Counted from the first letter of the stretch, positions 35,486-44,860 are shown. The stretch: 64,000 nt of DNA from Parabacteroides sp. FAFU027 (GCF_022808675.1 NZ_JAKZKV010000001.1:310001-374000), one strand, 5' to 3'. Notes: generated from the letters alone by a model not told the origin. Numbers and translations: made by a program.

Positions 35486-36949
35486 TCAATACAACCTTTC
35501 TCCGACAGCTGATTTCAGCTTATACAGATTGACAGTATAATCGATTTTTGATTTAAGCAACATCAGGCGGCTTTCGGATACAGCCGTAGAACCATCCAGC
35601 AATTCGAGGTTAGTAATCACACCCGATGCAAAGCGGTTCTGCGCCAGTTTGTATGCCTGGGTAGCCTGCTCAAGTTGCAGTTCCGATTGCTCCACTTTCT
35701 TTTGAGAAGCCTTCACGTTAGCAGAGCTTTCCACTACCTCATTGACAATGGTACGGCGGGTATATTCCGTCTCTTGGTCATTGACTACAATTGCGGATTT
35801 AGCCTGTGCCAGATTGTATTTACTGCGTTTGCCGTCATAAATCGGCACTTTCAGACTCACACCAATGGCGTAATTGGCTTTCGGTTGGTAAAGGTTTGGA
35901 AAATAGCCATCCTTGATACCGCCCTGCAGGAATCCGTTGATTGAAGCATTATTTTGCGCACCGGTCAGGCTGTATTTCATTTCTGCCAGTTTCGCTTTCT
36001 CGCGGGCCAGTTTCATCTCATCGCGGTTCTGCATAGCAGTGTTGATCAGCGCCTCATTTTGCAAATCCATAAGAGAGATATTCAGTTCGTTCTTCACCTG
36101 CTGCGAAGTCGATTCCGGTTTACCCAACAATGTATTCAACTGACTAACCTGAGTCTGACGGGCTACCTCAAGATCCGTTTTCTGGTTCTCAATCGCCGAG
36201 ATACGCACCTGGGTAGTCAGGATTTCGTATTGAGTAGCCGAACCTGTCTCTTGTTTCTTCTTCACATAGCGAAGGTGCTCATTGAGTGTAGCCAGCTGCT
36301 CGTCTTTAATCTTAATAGATTCCTGGAGATACAACAGAGCGAAATAGTTGCCAATCGCTGCCTGCGAAAGCTTTTGTTTCACTTGCTCAATGGACTGGCG
36401 GGTTAACTCTTTGCCCTGTTTTTCCAGAGAAATAGCCTTATCGGTGCGTTTAAAATCGGTGATTTTCTGCACCACATTGAAGGCTGCGTTGTAATTCTCT
36501 GTAGGTGCCATTTTAAAACTATTTCCATTGAAACTTATTTCTGGCACCGGTCCGATATGAGTATAGGTTGCATCAAAATCAACTGTTGGCAAATAGGCCG
36601 ATTGGGCAATGCCGATGCGGGCATCGCTGACAGTCAGTTCCTCCGATGCCTTCTTTACCAACGGGTGGTTTTGTACCACTTCGCTAATTATCGCATTGAG
36701 CGAAAGGGAATCTTTAGCCTGGGAAGCGCCTTTCACCGAGAAAACGGTAAATGCAACAGTAATCAAGCTCAATATTACTCTTGCTACCCCCAACCCCCTA
36801 AAGGGGGCTTTTGCAGAGGAGCCATTTGAAATTTCGGCTGTTCTTAATTGAATAAATCCAACTGCCCCGGAATTGCACTCCGCCAAGTCCCCTTTAGATT
36901 TAGGGGTGAAAGAAGCATAAGGAAATTCCTTTTTACTTGATAATATCAT
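35486..36949 (-). CDS. TolC-family outer-membrane efflux protein
   Basis: Outer-membrane channel of a tripartite drug efflux pump, with the two repeated OEP (TolC) domains and long coiled-coil helices visible (e.g. SLQEQIKIKDEQLA-type heptads, VNEVVESSANVKASQKKVEQ). The mature protein resembles a 430-residue TolC protein. The open frame starts at ATG 36949, 4 nt after the MFS stop, but the first ~55 codons contain a CCCCTAAA-type repeat. The likely signal peptide is around RVILSLITVAFTVFSVKG, with no ATG in between. A TTG near 36780 is an alternative start. Last gene of the marR-emrA-emrB-tolC operon. Confidence 0.85.
   Translation of the reverse strand: MILSSKKEFPYASFTPKSKGDLAECNSGAVGFIQLRTAEISNGSSAKAPFRGLGVARVILSLITVAFTVFSVKGASQAKDSLSLNAIISEVVQNHPLVKKASEELTVSDARIGIAQSAYLPTVDFDATYTHIGPVPEISFNGNSFKMAPTENYNAAFNVVQKITDFKRTDKAISLEKQGKELTRQSIEQVKQKLSQAAIGNYFALLYLQESIKIKDEQLATLNEHLRYVKKKQETGSATQYEILTTQVRISAIENQKTDLEVARQTQVSQLNTLLGKPESTSQQVKNELNISLMDLQNEALINTAMQNRDEMKLAREKAKLAEMKYSLTGAQNNASINGFLQGGIKDGYFPNLYQPKANYAIGVSLKVPIYDGKRSKYNLAQAKSAIVVNDQETEYTRRTIVNEVVESSANVKASQKKVEQSELQLEQATQAYKLAQNRFASGVITNLELLDGSTAVSESRLMLLKSKIDYTVNLYKLKSAVGERLY
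36785..36907. repeat. CCCCTAAA/TTTAGGGG palindromic repeat inside the tolC-like 5' end
   Basis: The element runs from ACCCCCAACCCCCTAAAG with its self-complement AGGGGGCTTTT near 36785-36812 to CCCCTTTAGATTTAGGGG at 36890-36906. The ends are each short palindromes, like REP or small mobile elements. In the gene's frame it adds about 40 residues (ending AKAPFRGLG) before the signal peptide. Confidence 0.6.
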
Positions 36950-36953
36950 TGAA

Positions 36954-38564
36954 TTAAGCTTTTACGGTTTGTTTATGTTTTTGGGTTCGCATCACAAGTA
37001 CCGGGATAATCCCCAGAATGGTAATCACAGATGCAATCCAGAAGTCATCGTCAATCCCCTGGATATAAGCTTGCAAATTGAGGTGCGACAAAATCATGTA
37101 CTTGCTTTGCTGCATAGCGGTGGCTGCACTACTGCCCACATGCTGTTGGGCATAATAGGACAGATTGGTCGCTACGTTTTTAAACTGTTGCGATGTGGCC
37201 TGAATGGCGGTTCCGTACATCTGCGCGTTATAGGTAATGCGAGAGGTGAGACAGGTAGAAAAAATGGCCACCCCAAGGCTACCGCCTAACTGGCGAATGG
37301 TATTGGAAATACTCGACGCCTGCGCCATCTTTTCGCGGGGAATATTCAACAGCATCACGGCACTTAGAGGTGTAAACAAGATACCCAAAGCAAGTCCACG
37401 AATGTAGAGCGAAGTCATGATATAGTCATGTTCGGTCAGGTACGAGAGCTTTGAATTCAGGAAAAAGCTGATGGCCAACAGTATCACGCCTAATGCCATA
37501 GGTGCTTTCGGACCGTATTTATCCGAAATCTTCCCAGACAACGGAGACATGAACCCCTGAATAATCCCTACCGGCAGGAACACCGAACCGGCCTGAACGG
37601 CGGTATATCCCAACGCATTCTGCAAATAAAGCGGCATCAGGAAGGTACTGCCCAGCATCCCCAAAAAGAGCAACAGCATGACCAGATTCCCCATCCCGAA
37701 GTTGTAATCCTTCAACAGTCGCAGTTCGATAAACGGATGGTCAGTCGTCAGCTCCTGGGTAATAAAGACGGCCAGCGAAAGTATCGAAATGGCCATACAA
37801 GAGAGGATAAACGGAGAGCTCCACCCTTCGCTATTCGTGGCTGCATTACCTTCCGACAAAGTGTACAACGTCAGAGGCAGGAAGATGACCACAGAGATAA
37901 ACCCGATAAAGTCGAATTTTCCCACACGCGGATTGATAAACTCCTGCTGAATCAGTATTGTGAAAAGCATAGCCGCGATACCAAACGGAATATTTACCGT
38001 AAAGATGAGCTGCCAGCTGAAGTTATCCACCAGATAACCGCCAATCAGCGGTCCGAAAGATACAGAAGCCGCTGCCGCAATCGCCCAGAAACCTAACGCC
38101 ATACCGCGTTGTTGCGGAGGGAATTCACGGGTAATCACCGCCATACCCAACGGCTGGATTACACCGGCACCCAAACCTTGTATGATACGGGAGATAATGA
38201 GCGTATTTTCGTCATACGACATTCCGCACAGTAATGACCCAATCGTAAAGAATAAAATCCCGAGGAAGTAAAGCCTTTTGTACCCAAACTTATCGGCGAG
38301 CCAGCCCGAAGTAGGCAGCATCACCGCCATGGCCAGCATGTAAGCGGTAATCACCCATTCGATCTTATCAATACCGACACCGAAGGAAGCCATAATCTTG
38401 GGCAGCCCCACATTAACGATCGTACTGTCGAGCACAGCCATGAAGGTACCTATCATGATATTCCCCAGCACGAACCACTTGTATTTATGGTGTCGGGGGT
38501 GATAGACCGATTCACGACTACGCAGTTTCCGGCGCAGTTTATGTGCTGTAGTAACTCTTCTCAT
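36954..38564 (-). CDS. EmrB/QacA-type MFS drug exporter (DHA2 family)
   Basis: 14-span inner-membrane proton-driven multidrug exporter, 536 aa. Motif D1-like LDSTIVNVGLPKI, motif A GWLADKFGYKRLY and motif C-like GLGAGVIQPLG are visible. It pairs with the periplasmic adaptor EmrA and the TolC-like channel in the same operon. Its ATG overlaps the emrA-like stop by one base (TAATG), so translation is coupled. The N-terminal ~25 residues are Arg/Lys-rich and cytoplasmic. Substrates are unknown. Repression by the MarR regulator is expected. Confidence 0.92.
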   Translation of the reverse strand: MRRVTTAHKLRRKLRSRESVYHPRHHKYKWFVLGNIMIGTFMAVLDSTIVNVGLPKIMASFGVGIDKIEWVITAYMLAMAVMLPTSGWLADKFGYKRLYFLGILFFTIGSLLCGMSYDENTLIISRIIQGLGAGVIQPLGMAVITREFPPQQRGMALGFWAIAAAASVSFGPLIGGYLVDNFSWQLIFTVNIPFGIAAMLFTILIQQEFINPRVGKFDFIGFISVVIFLPLTLYTLSEGNAATNSEGWSSPFILSCMAISILSLAVFITQELTTDHPFIELRLLKDYNFGMGNLVMLLLFLGMLGSTFLMPLYLQNALGYTAVQAGSVFLPVGIIQGFMSPLSGKISDKYGPKAPMALGVILLAISFFLNSKLSYLTEHDYIMTSLYIRGLALGILFTPLSAVMLLNIPREKMAQASSISNTIRQLGGSLGVAIFSTCLTSRITYNAQMYGTAIQATSQQFKNVATNLSYYAQQHVGSSAATAMQQSKYMILSHLNLQAYIQGIDDDFWIASVITILGIIPVLVMRTQKHKQTVKA

Positions 38565-39574
38565 TACCTAACTATTTTTACAACGGCCGACATACCTGAT
38601 AAGATACGGTATTCGGATGCTTTTTTGCCGTCTGTTGTTCCGTCGATAGAGATTTTCAACTGCACGCGCTGAGTTACTTTGGTAAAGTTACCCGATGCAT
38701 TGTTGGCAGGAATCAACGAGAAGGTAGAAGCGGTATTTGAACCCAATGTCATGATTTTACCGGTAAATGTCACGCCCGGATAGGTATCGAGGGTAAAGAG
38801 GACATTTTGTCCGATATGCAGGTTTTCCAGTTTTGTCTCTTCGAGGAAAATGCTGATCCACAATTTATTGCTACTTACCAGGGTAAAGATAGACTGTCCC
38901 GGCTGCGCAATATCGCCCGGCATCAACCAACGTTTACCAACTACACCGTTACAGGGTGCATACAACTTCGTATTGTTGATTTGGGTCTGAATCACACGGA
39001 TCTGGGCATCAGCACTGGCAACGGCTGCTCTTGAACTGCTGATTTGTGCGCTCGACACTTTCGCCTGTGAACGGGAAGCTTCCAACTGCGCCTGAGCCGA
39101 TTCGTATGCCTTTTTAGCATGGTCGTATTGCTCTTTGGCAATTACATCACCGCTGTACTGGCTTTTGGCACGGGCATAATCTTCTTTGGCTTTATCTAAA
39201 GCGATTTTCTGTACAGTGCTGTTTTTTACATCAAACTGCAATTTGGCTTCTGCCTGAGCGATAGAGGCCTGAGTCTGAAGTTTGTTGGCAATGGCCTGGT
39301 TTTTCTGGGCAACGAGGTCGGTACTGTCAAGCACGGCAATCAGTTCGCCTTGTTTTACCGAATCACCCTCCTGGGCAAACACCTGGCTGATTCTTCCCAG
39401 AATCTTCGAACTCACTGCCACATTATCACTTTCCACGTGCGCATCGTCCGTTTTGATGTATTTGGAGTAGTCGATATACCAGTAAACGGCACCACCCAGA
39501 ACTAATATGATCACTAAAATGAGGGGAATATATACTTTCCCGCTTTTCTCTTTCTTTTCTTTGTTATTCTCCAT
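38564..39574 (-). CDS. HlyD/EmrA-type periplasmic adaptor
   Basis: 336-aa membrane-fusion protein linking the EmrB-like exporter to TolC. It has one N-terminal membrane span (about residues 14-34), a biotinyl-lipoyl-like half motif (VSSKILGRISQVFAQEGDSVKQGE), a long coiled-coil hairpin (about 85-195) and a second lipoyl half (TKLYAPCNGVVGKRWLMPGDIAQPG). The start is ATG 39574; a TTG at 39580 is also in frame. It lies 26 nt after the marR stop. Confidence 0.92.
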   Translation of the reverse strand: MENNKEKKEKSGKVYIPLILVIILVLGGAVYWYIDYSKYIKTDDAHVESDNVAVSSKILGRISQVFAQEGDSVKQGELIAVLDSTDLVAQKNQAIANKLQTQASIAQAEAKLQFDVKNSTVQKIALDKAKEDYARAKSQYSGDVIAKEQYDHAKKAYESAQAQLEASRSQAKVSSAQISSSRAAVASADAQIRVIQTQINNTKLYAPCNGVVGKRWLMPGDIAQPGQSIFTLVSSNKLWISIFLEETKLENLHIGQNVLFTLDTYPGVTFTGKIMTLGSNTASTFSLIPANNASGNFTKVTQRVQLKISIDGTTDGKKASEYRILSGMSAVVKIVR

Positions 39575-39600
39575 AAACAATAGTTGAATATTAATTTGAA

Positions 39601-40047
39601 TTACTCTTTTGACAATATAGTAAGTAGAATCTCTTTCACTTTTTGGGAAGAAACGAGCAGCTCTTCGAGTTCCTGATCGCTGAGTAATGCCAGCTTCTCC
39701 TTCAGGCCCTCTGAGGCACTTCTCTTTATTTCTTCAAAATTGTGTAATCCCTTTTCGGTCAACACAATATTAATCACACGCCTGTCTTTCGGGTCATTAT
39801 GACGTTCCACATACCCCTCCTCGATCAGCTTATCCACAATCACTGTCACGTGTGGCTTGGGCATATCCAGGCATTTTCCGATATCCGTCATGGAAAGGGT
39901 TCCGTGCCTTTTCAGGCTCCCCAAAACAAACATCCCCCCCGGCGTAATCGGTGATTTGGCGCGCATAGGACGCGAAATGCTTTTATACAGCAACGGGTGA
40001 ATCGAAATCAGGTTTTCGGCAATAATATTAATATTTGGTTCAGTCAT
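39601..40047 (-). CDS. MarR-family transcriptional regulator of the efflux operon
   Basis: 148-aa winged-helix repressor. It has helix 1 and 2 dimer parts, the HTH (GSLKRHGTLSMTDIGKCLDMPKPHVTVIVDKLIEEGYVER, about 44-82) and the wing NDPKDRRVINIVLTEKG, which is the MarR hallmark. As the first gene of the operon it probably represses marR-emrA-emrB-tolC through the TCATT/AATGA site at 40057, releasing when a toxic ligand binds. Confidence 0.93.
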   Translation of the reverse strand: MTEPNINIIAENLISIHPLLYKSISRPMRAKSPITPGGMFVLGSLKRHGTLSMTDIGKCLDMPKPHVTVIVDKLIEEGYVERHNDPKDRRVINIVLTEKGLHNFEEIKRSASEGLKEKLALLSDQELEELLVSSQKVKEILLTILSKE

Positions 40048-40056
40048 CGCAATTAT

Positions 40057-40072
40057 TCATTTGAATTAATGA
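40057..40072. promoter_or_regulatory. Candidate MarR operator
   Basis: TCATT (40057-40061) and AATGA (40068-40072) are inverted around a 6-bp core. It overlaps ATTCATTTGAAT, a second palindrome. The site lies between the -7 element (40076-40083) and the marR start. Confidence 0.4.
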
Positions 40073-40075
40073 TTA

Positions 40076-40083
40076 CAAAAGTA
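40076..40083 (-). promoter_or_regulatory. -7 element for the marR-emrAB-tolC operon
   Basis: Reads TACTTTTG on the minus strand, 29 nt before the ATG at 40047. Confidence 0.55.
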
Positions 40084-40374
40084 TAACTATTATCAATGCG
40101 AAACTTATTAGTTAAGATGAATTGGGTGGAAAAGAGTATAGCGAAGATACTTTTAACAGAACAGCAAGCTCAATTAAAGACTATTTCCGAGAGTGAGGAC
40201 ACCAGCGTTCAGCGGCTCTAAGCTGCTTGACGCGTAACAAATAAAGAAATCAGAGAAAACAAATCACCTTTCCCGATCATTTAATCCTCACATTATCATT
40301 TTGACAGGAAAACACTCCTATCAAACAAAAAAGGCAAGCAAATCCCCCGACATACGACTTTTACCCGATTCCCG

Positions 40375-40429
40375 GAGCGTATGTAGACCATACGTGGAGC
40401 ATACATGGAGGATACGTGGAGCATCAGCA
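40375..40429. repeat. 11-bp-period array (GAGCATACGTG type)
   Basis: Five consecutive 11-mers: GAGCGTATGTA, GACCATACGTG, GAGCATACATG, GAGGATACGTG and GAGCATCAGCA, starting at 40375, 40386, 40397, 40408 and 40419. Confidence 0.8.
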
Positions 40430-40667
40430 GTATAAAACAGGGGGAATTTTGAAGTTTCGATAGTAACAAAATGTCAAAGCGGATGCATCGGAAGAATCTC
40501 AGCTTTCCCGAAAGCATCAACCTTTGGAAAAGTTGGCTATAACCGGAAATCACCCAGAGCTTCAACACACCGCAAGCACAGTCTCCTCTATCCTTAAGCA
40601 CATTTCTGATTAAACTGATAAAGCAGAGTTATACTATTAATACAGTGATATCACAGTCCTATATAAG

Positions 40668-40771
40668 ACTGTAATAACACTGTATTACTACTGTGTCAAT
40701 ACTGTGATACTACTGTGATATCTCACTTAATGGTGTGTTCATGGTATATCTATGATATGCTTATGATAACA
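40668..40771. repeat. 11-bp-period array (ACTGTGATACT type)
   Basis: Five 11-mers in register: ACTGTAATAAC (40668), ACTGTATTACT (40679), ACTGTGTCAAT (40690), ACTGTGATACT (40701) and ACTGTGATATC (40712). After a break three more follow at 40739, 40750 and 40761 (TCATGGTATAT, CTATGATATGC, TTATGATAACA). Confidence 0.8.
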
Positions 40772-41169
40772 CTCCGAAACGAACAAAAAACGGAGATACC
40801 CCACCCCAAAGGCTCCCTCATCGAGAGTCTTTGGGTAAATGAAAAAATCTCCTCTTTCACTTTTCCCTACGAGGGAGCTATTGTAATACGTCTCCGGTGT
40901 CAATAAGGCACTCAATATCCAGACGAGATTAACAGCTGTCTCTTCTGCCGGAGTATAGGTAGTTTTTAACGCTGACAGATCTATCGACACTGCCAGGTTA
41001 TCGGTACGTGATCATTGGGCGGTTAATTAGGCGGACTGGTATTCTCATCCCTCGAAACTGTCAGCGTGCTTGCATCTGACAGCGTTATTAAAAACAGCAT
41101 CGCTCCTCACCCCATTATCATTCTGAAAGTAAAACCAGCCAATCCCGTATTTTTTATCAAACTGACTAC

Positions 41170-41246
41170 ATGTGGACAACTGTGGAGCATATGTGGAGTT
41201 GCTGTGGAGCATATGTGGAGTTGCTGTGGAGCTGCTGTGGAGGAAG
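41170..41246. repeat. 11-bp-period array (TGTGGAGCATA type)
   Basis: Seven units in register, the last six exactly 11 bp: TGTGGAGCATA, TGTGGAGTTGC, TGTGGAGCATA, TGTGGAGTTGC, TGTGGAGCTGC and TGTGGAGGAAG, starting at 41181 and every 11 bp after. Alternation of two unit types gives a 22-bp higher-order repeat. Confidence 0.9.
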
Positions 41247-41539
41247 AACGGAGTTGGGTGCTATGAAAACCGCATATTCTTGTGACAAAATGGCAAATGC
41301 TCACTTTTCCAAATTTTGCAACTCATACCTCCTAGTTATCGTTAGCAGGCATTACTTCAAGTAGCCGATAGTAACATCTCGAAAGGAGTTTCTGCAATAG
41401 ATATGAAACATTTTTTTCAATATGAAGGTGGTAAAGCAGAAATAATCGGAAAGGAATGGTTATTTTTGATTCTTGTTCGAAAAATCAAATAATATTGGTG
41501 TGGAGATTTCCATTTATTATCGGGTGATTTTCACATTAA

Positions 41540-41634
41540 GGTAAATCCGGAGGCTTTGATATTCTAACGACGAAGACAGGAGCCTCTCGCCGAACGACAT
41601 ACTGCGGTTTTATTTTGTATGTAGTAGTTATTGG
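41540..41634 (-). repeat. Structured dispersed repeat, inverted copy
   Basis: The reverse complement reads AACCGCAGTATGTCGTTCGG, then GAGAGGCTCCTGTCTTCGTC, then AAAGCCTCCGGATTTACC, and aligns with the direct copies at 44351 and 47244. It ends where the integrase remnant begins. Confidence 0.75.
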
Positions 41635-41987
41635 CATATTATGGAGAAAATATGGTTGAATATATGCCAATTTCAAAACAAGCTTATCATCTTTGCGGTG
41701 AACCCGACAAGCCGGAGCAACATGTTTTTGAAGATTTACCAGACCCCTATTGGAATTCGGGCCCATTAAAGCGTTGGATAAAATCCGCAGGAATTACACG
41801 AAATATTACGTTTCATTGCTTCCGTAATACTTACGCAACCTTGCAACTTGCAGGCGGTACAGATATTTACGCCGTTTCCAAGTTGTTAGGCCACACCAAT
41901 GTAAAAACAACACATATTTATGCTAAAGTGGTAGATGAAAAGAAAGAAAAAGCAGTACACGCCATAAAGTTGAACATCAATAAATAA
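41635..41987 (+). pseudogene. N-terminally truncated tyrosine recombinase (integrase)
   Basis: Only the C-terminal part of a phage/transposon-type integrase remains (about 115 residues). The catalytic residues of boxes II and III are visible: His and Arg in FHCFRNTYA, the box-II His in LLGHTNVKTT, and the tyrosine nucleophile in THIYAKV. The first catalytic Arg and the whole N-terminal domain are missing. Homologous sequence starts near VEYMPISKQA (41652), directly after the dispersed repeat, so the break probably happened at the repeat. Its stop lies 9 nt before the nuclease-like gene, which may use its old transcript. Confidence 0.8.
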
Positions 41988-41996
41988 TAACCTACT

Positions 41997-44342
41997 ATGC
42001 CTAAAAGTAGAAAAAGAAAATTTCCAAAGAAAAATCCAAAGAAGAGGAATCCTAAACCATACGAAGTCGTTAAGCAAGAATTTGTTCAAATGGAAAATCC
42101 TTTTCCAGCTGATATTCCATTTGAGAAAAGAATAGAGTTTCTACTCGAAATAGGCAACAAAGCAAAAAACGACTTTGAAAGTGATTACCCAAAACTGATT
42201 CACTTCTTCAAAGAATATGATTCTTTGTATTTATGCTCTTTTTGTGCATATTATTTTTCGCTAAATAAAGAGGGGATTGATGAAGAAGCTGTTAATGGTT
42301 ATCTTGACTTTGCCCCCTTTCACCTTGAAATTTTGCAATGTATCTCATTGATGTTTGAGCAAAACCTTTCGGCGAAGCCACTACATGAAAGTATTGAAGA
42401 ATTTAAAACAACCATTAAAAACCTTAGCCAGAATCATTCTTTTATGAGTTTTCTGTTAGTAGAGAAAGCGGAAACCCAAGAAGACATTAGCAAAATGCTA
42501 TTGAGAACAGAAATGATGAACCACACCCGAGCGGTGAGAAATTGGGCATTTGTTCAACAAATGGAAACCACAGCTTATGATTTAGCCGAATTGATAGAAG
42601 ACCGCTTTGTTACTTCGCTAGGTTTTAGTCCTAAAAATTTTCTTGACATTCTCTTTAGTTTAGTTTCTCTTACAGAAGAAAAAATAAATATTCATCTCAG
42701 AAAAACCTCCTCTTTTTGCAGGATGAAAAAATATAATGAAGTGTTTGATAAATACGAGAAATGCTTTAGGCATGTGAAATGCACCGATGATTCGACAAGA
42801 AAAAGATTATGGGATAGGTATGGAAAGGATATCAAAACACTAAAAGCACTATTACTACAGCATTCCGATTTGTTTTTATCAGACATTTTCACGCATAGTT
42901 CATCCGAGATTCACAGTCATTTATCAGGCGAAATTCCAGAAAATGAGATTTGCAATGTCTTAGATAAGCTCAGTTTTAAATTTGGTGAACTCTCGCAGAT
43001 AAATAAAGACCATATATTTTTGGATAATCCGGTTCATTCAAAACCATTTATAAATATAGATGGGGATAAGTATTTCTCTGTTATCACACACATGTTCAGT
43101 CACCTTGGAGTGGACTTACTTGAAAAGTTTATTTCGAACGACAACGAATTGAAAAAAGAATATGCTCTAAAAAAAGGGAAATATCTCGAAGCGAAAGTAG
43201 AGCAACTATTCAGGCAATCCTTTCCCGATGCTCAGATTTTTACCGGGAGTTTATGGAAATGCCCAACAGAAAATAAAGAATTTGAAAACGACTTAATCGT
43301 ATTAATAGAAGATTTTGCAATAATAGTAGAATGCAAATCTGGCACCGTATCACCACCGGCAAGGCGTGGTGCAACTGAAAGACTTTCCGGAACTTTACAG
43401 AAACTAATCATAGAGCCTTCTGAACAAGCAATTCGCTTTGAAAATTACTTAAAGAAGCACAAACAGACACATACATTTAAAACAAAATCCGGGGCAAAAA
43501 ATCAGATAGACAGTACTAAAATCGAATACTACGTGCCGCTTGGGGTTACTCTCTCAAACCTGGGATCAATAGGTTGTAACCTTAAAAATTTAATCGATTC
43601 AAAAATTACCTCTCACAAGTTAAGTGAATTAGCTCCCTCAATAAGTTTGACGGATTTAGAAGTAATATTTGAAGTACTTCCTTTACAAGCAGAAAAAATA
43701 CACTATTTGTCAAGAAGAAGGGAGTTTGAGGCACATCTGAATTTTCGAGGAGATGAAATAGATTTGTTCGGCTTCTATTTAGATAATGGATTTAATATTG
43801 GAGAGACAGAATACGACGAATTATTCCACATTGATTTGACATTGAAATCAAAAGCACTTGACCCGTATTTTATTGGAAAACATAGAGGGGTTAATGTAAA
43901 GAAACCATATTTAAGAAAGACCAAGTATTGGAACGATTTGCTAGTAACGCTTGAGAAAAACGCCAAGAATTGGCTGCATATGTCGTACATCTTATTAAAT
44001 ATGCCAGAAGAGGATCAACTTAAATTTGAGAAGACTTTAAAACATCTTTCCGATAGGGTTATAAAGGGCAAGTGTATTCAACGGCACAATTGGCTAATTA
44101 TGGATTGTGGCCCGAAAAGAAGAAAGTATGCAATAGTTGGGTATCCATATAAGGACACAGATAAAGAAACTAGAAATGCTATTATTAACGACATTGTCGT
44201 TTCGTGCGATAAAGAAAACATTAGAGGAATTGTGATATTAGGATATAACTTAGATTCTAAAAATTACCCATATTCTGTCGTTGCAGGAAGTCTCAAAACC
44301 GATTTCTTCGATAGTTTGGAATTGAAACATCAAATAGAGTAA
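41997..44342 (+). CDS. Large protein with PD-(D/E)XK nuclease-like core (candidate defence gene)
   Basis: 781-aa protein I do not recognise as a named family. The first ~20 residues are Lys/Arg-rich (KSRKRKFPKKNPKKRNPK), then comes a long helical region to about 390. A restriction-nuclease-like core follows: an acidic helix in KGKYLEAKVEQLF (about 398-410), then FENDLIVL with D432, and IIVECKSG with E445 and K447, the spacing of a PD-(D/E)XK (NERD/Mrr-like) site. The C-terminal half (about 560-781) has no motif I know. It is AT-rich compared with the core genes, sits between an integrase remnant and a BRO-N pseudogene, and is bounded by inverted copies of one repeat. Anti-phage activity is inference from context. 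Confidence 0.7.
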   Translation: MPKSRKRKFPKKNPKKRNPKPYEVVKQEFVQMENPFPADIPFEKRIEFLLEIGNKAKNDFESDYPKLIHFFKEYDSLYLCSFCAYYFSLNKEGIDEEAVNGYLDFAPFHLEILQCISLMFEQNLSAKPLHESIEEFKTTIKNLSQNHSFMSFLLVEKAETQEDISKMLLRTEMMNHTRAVRNWAFVQQMETTAYDLAELIEDRFVTSLGFSPKNFLDILFSLVSLTEEKINIHLRKTSSFCRMKKYNEVFDKYEKCFRHVKCTDDSTRKRLWDRYGKDIKTLKALLLQHSDLFLSDIFTHSSSEIHSHLSGEIPENEICNVLDKLSFKFGELSQINKDHIFLDNPVHSKPFINIDGDKYFSVITHMFSHLGVDLLEKFISNDNELKKEYALKKGKYLEAKVEQLFRQSFPDAQIFTGSLWKCPTENKEFENDLIVLIEDFAIIVECKSGTVSPPARRGATERLSGTLQKLIIEPSEQAIRFENYLKKHKQTHTFKTKSGAKNQIDSTKIEYYVPLGVTLSNLGSIGCNLKNLIDSKITSHKLSELAPSISLTDLEVIFEVLPLQAEKIHYLSRRREFEAHLNFRGDEIDLFGFYLDNGFNIGETEYDELFHIDLTLKSKALDPYFIGKHRGVNVKKPYLRKTKYWNDLLVTLEKNAKNWLHMSYILLNMPEEDQLKFEKTLKHLSDRVIKGKCIQRHNWLIMDCGPKRRKYAIVGYPYKDTDKETRNAIINDIVVSCDKENIRGIVILGYNLDSKNYPYSVVAGSLKTDFFDSLELKHQIE

Positions 44343-44350
44343 GTAAACAT

Positions 44351-44518
44351 TCTCCGTTCAGCATAGCTTAATAAACACCAATATAACAAAATGCAGCATG
44401 CCGTTCGGCGTATGACTCCAGCCTACGTCGTCAAAAAATCAAAGCCTCCGGCCTTACCAAAACAAAAATATCCGACCTAAGCACGCCACTTCAGTCGGAT
44501 GTTTTTTATTTAAAACCA
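44351..44518 (+). repeat. Structured dispersed repeat, direct copy A
   Basis: About 168 bp aligned over its whole length to copy B (47244-47410). It contains GCCGTTCGGCGTATG, a hairpin CGTA-GAC...-TACG region, AAGCCTCCGGCCTT, and ends in an intrinsic terminator. Confidence 0.8.
44468..44507 (+). terminator. Intrinsic terminator inside repeat copy A
   Basis: ATCCGAC (44470-44476) pairs with GTCGGAT (44494-44500), followed by GTTTTTT. It may end transcription of the nuclease-like gene. Confidence 0.75.
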
Positions 44519-44632
44519 GCAGTTGAAAACTAAGTCACTGCAACTTGACACATCATACAGAACCTACAAGATAAAATTACCATAACTTTTGAGGGTAATT
44601 TTTTGAACAATAGAGTAGATGACTTCCAAATT

Positions 44633-44860
44633 ATGAGCAACGCCCAAATATCCATCCGTTATTTTTGACGACCGCGAAGCACGAGCCGCCTGGGACGAAC
44701 AAAAATCCAAATGGCGGTTTAGTGTGTTGGATATTGTAGCTGTGCTTACTAACTAGGACGATTACACCAAAACCCGCAACTATTGGAAACATCTAAAAGC
44801 CAAATTGAAAAAGAGAACAGTGAGTTTGTTAGTGACACTACCCAGTTGAAACTTTTAGCA
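44633..44860 (+). pseudogene. BRO-N-type phage antirepressor remnant
   Basis: Translation across frames gives MSNAQISIRYF, then DDREARAAWDEQKSKWRFSV LDIVAVLTN stop DDYTKTRNYWKHLKAKLKK and ENSEFVSDTTQLKLLA. This matches the N-terminal BRO/antirepressor domain common on Bacteroidota mobile elements. Two frameshifts (near 44666 and 44815) and an in-frame TAG inactivate it. Only the N-terminal third of the usual gene is left. Confidence 0.75.

Larger units (their letters stand above)
40084..41539. other. Long gene-free stretch with three 11-bp microarrays
   Basis: About 1.45 kb without a convincing gene. It holds arrays at 40375, 40668 and 41170, and a degraded hairpin repeat at 40198-40237 (AGCGTTCAGCGGCTCTAAGC) related to the one at 52186. 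Small open frames here have no coding signature. Confidence 0.6.
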
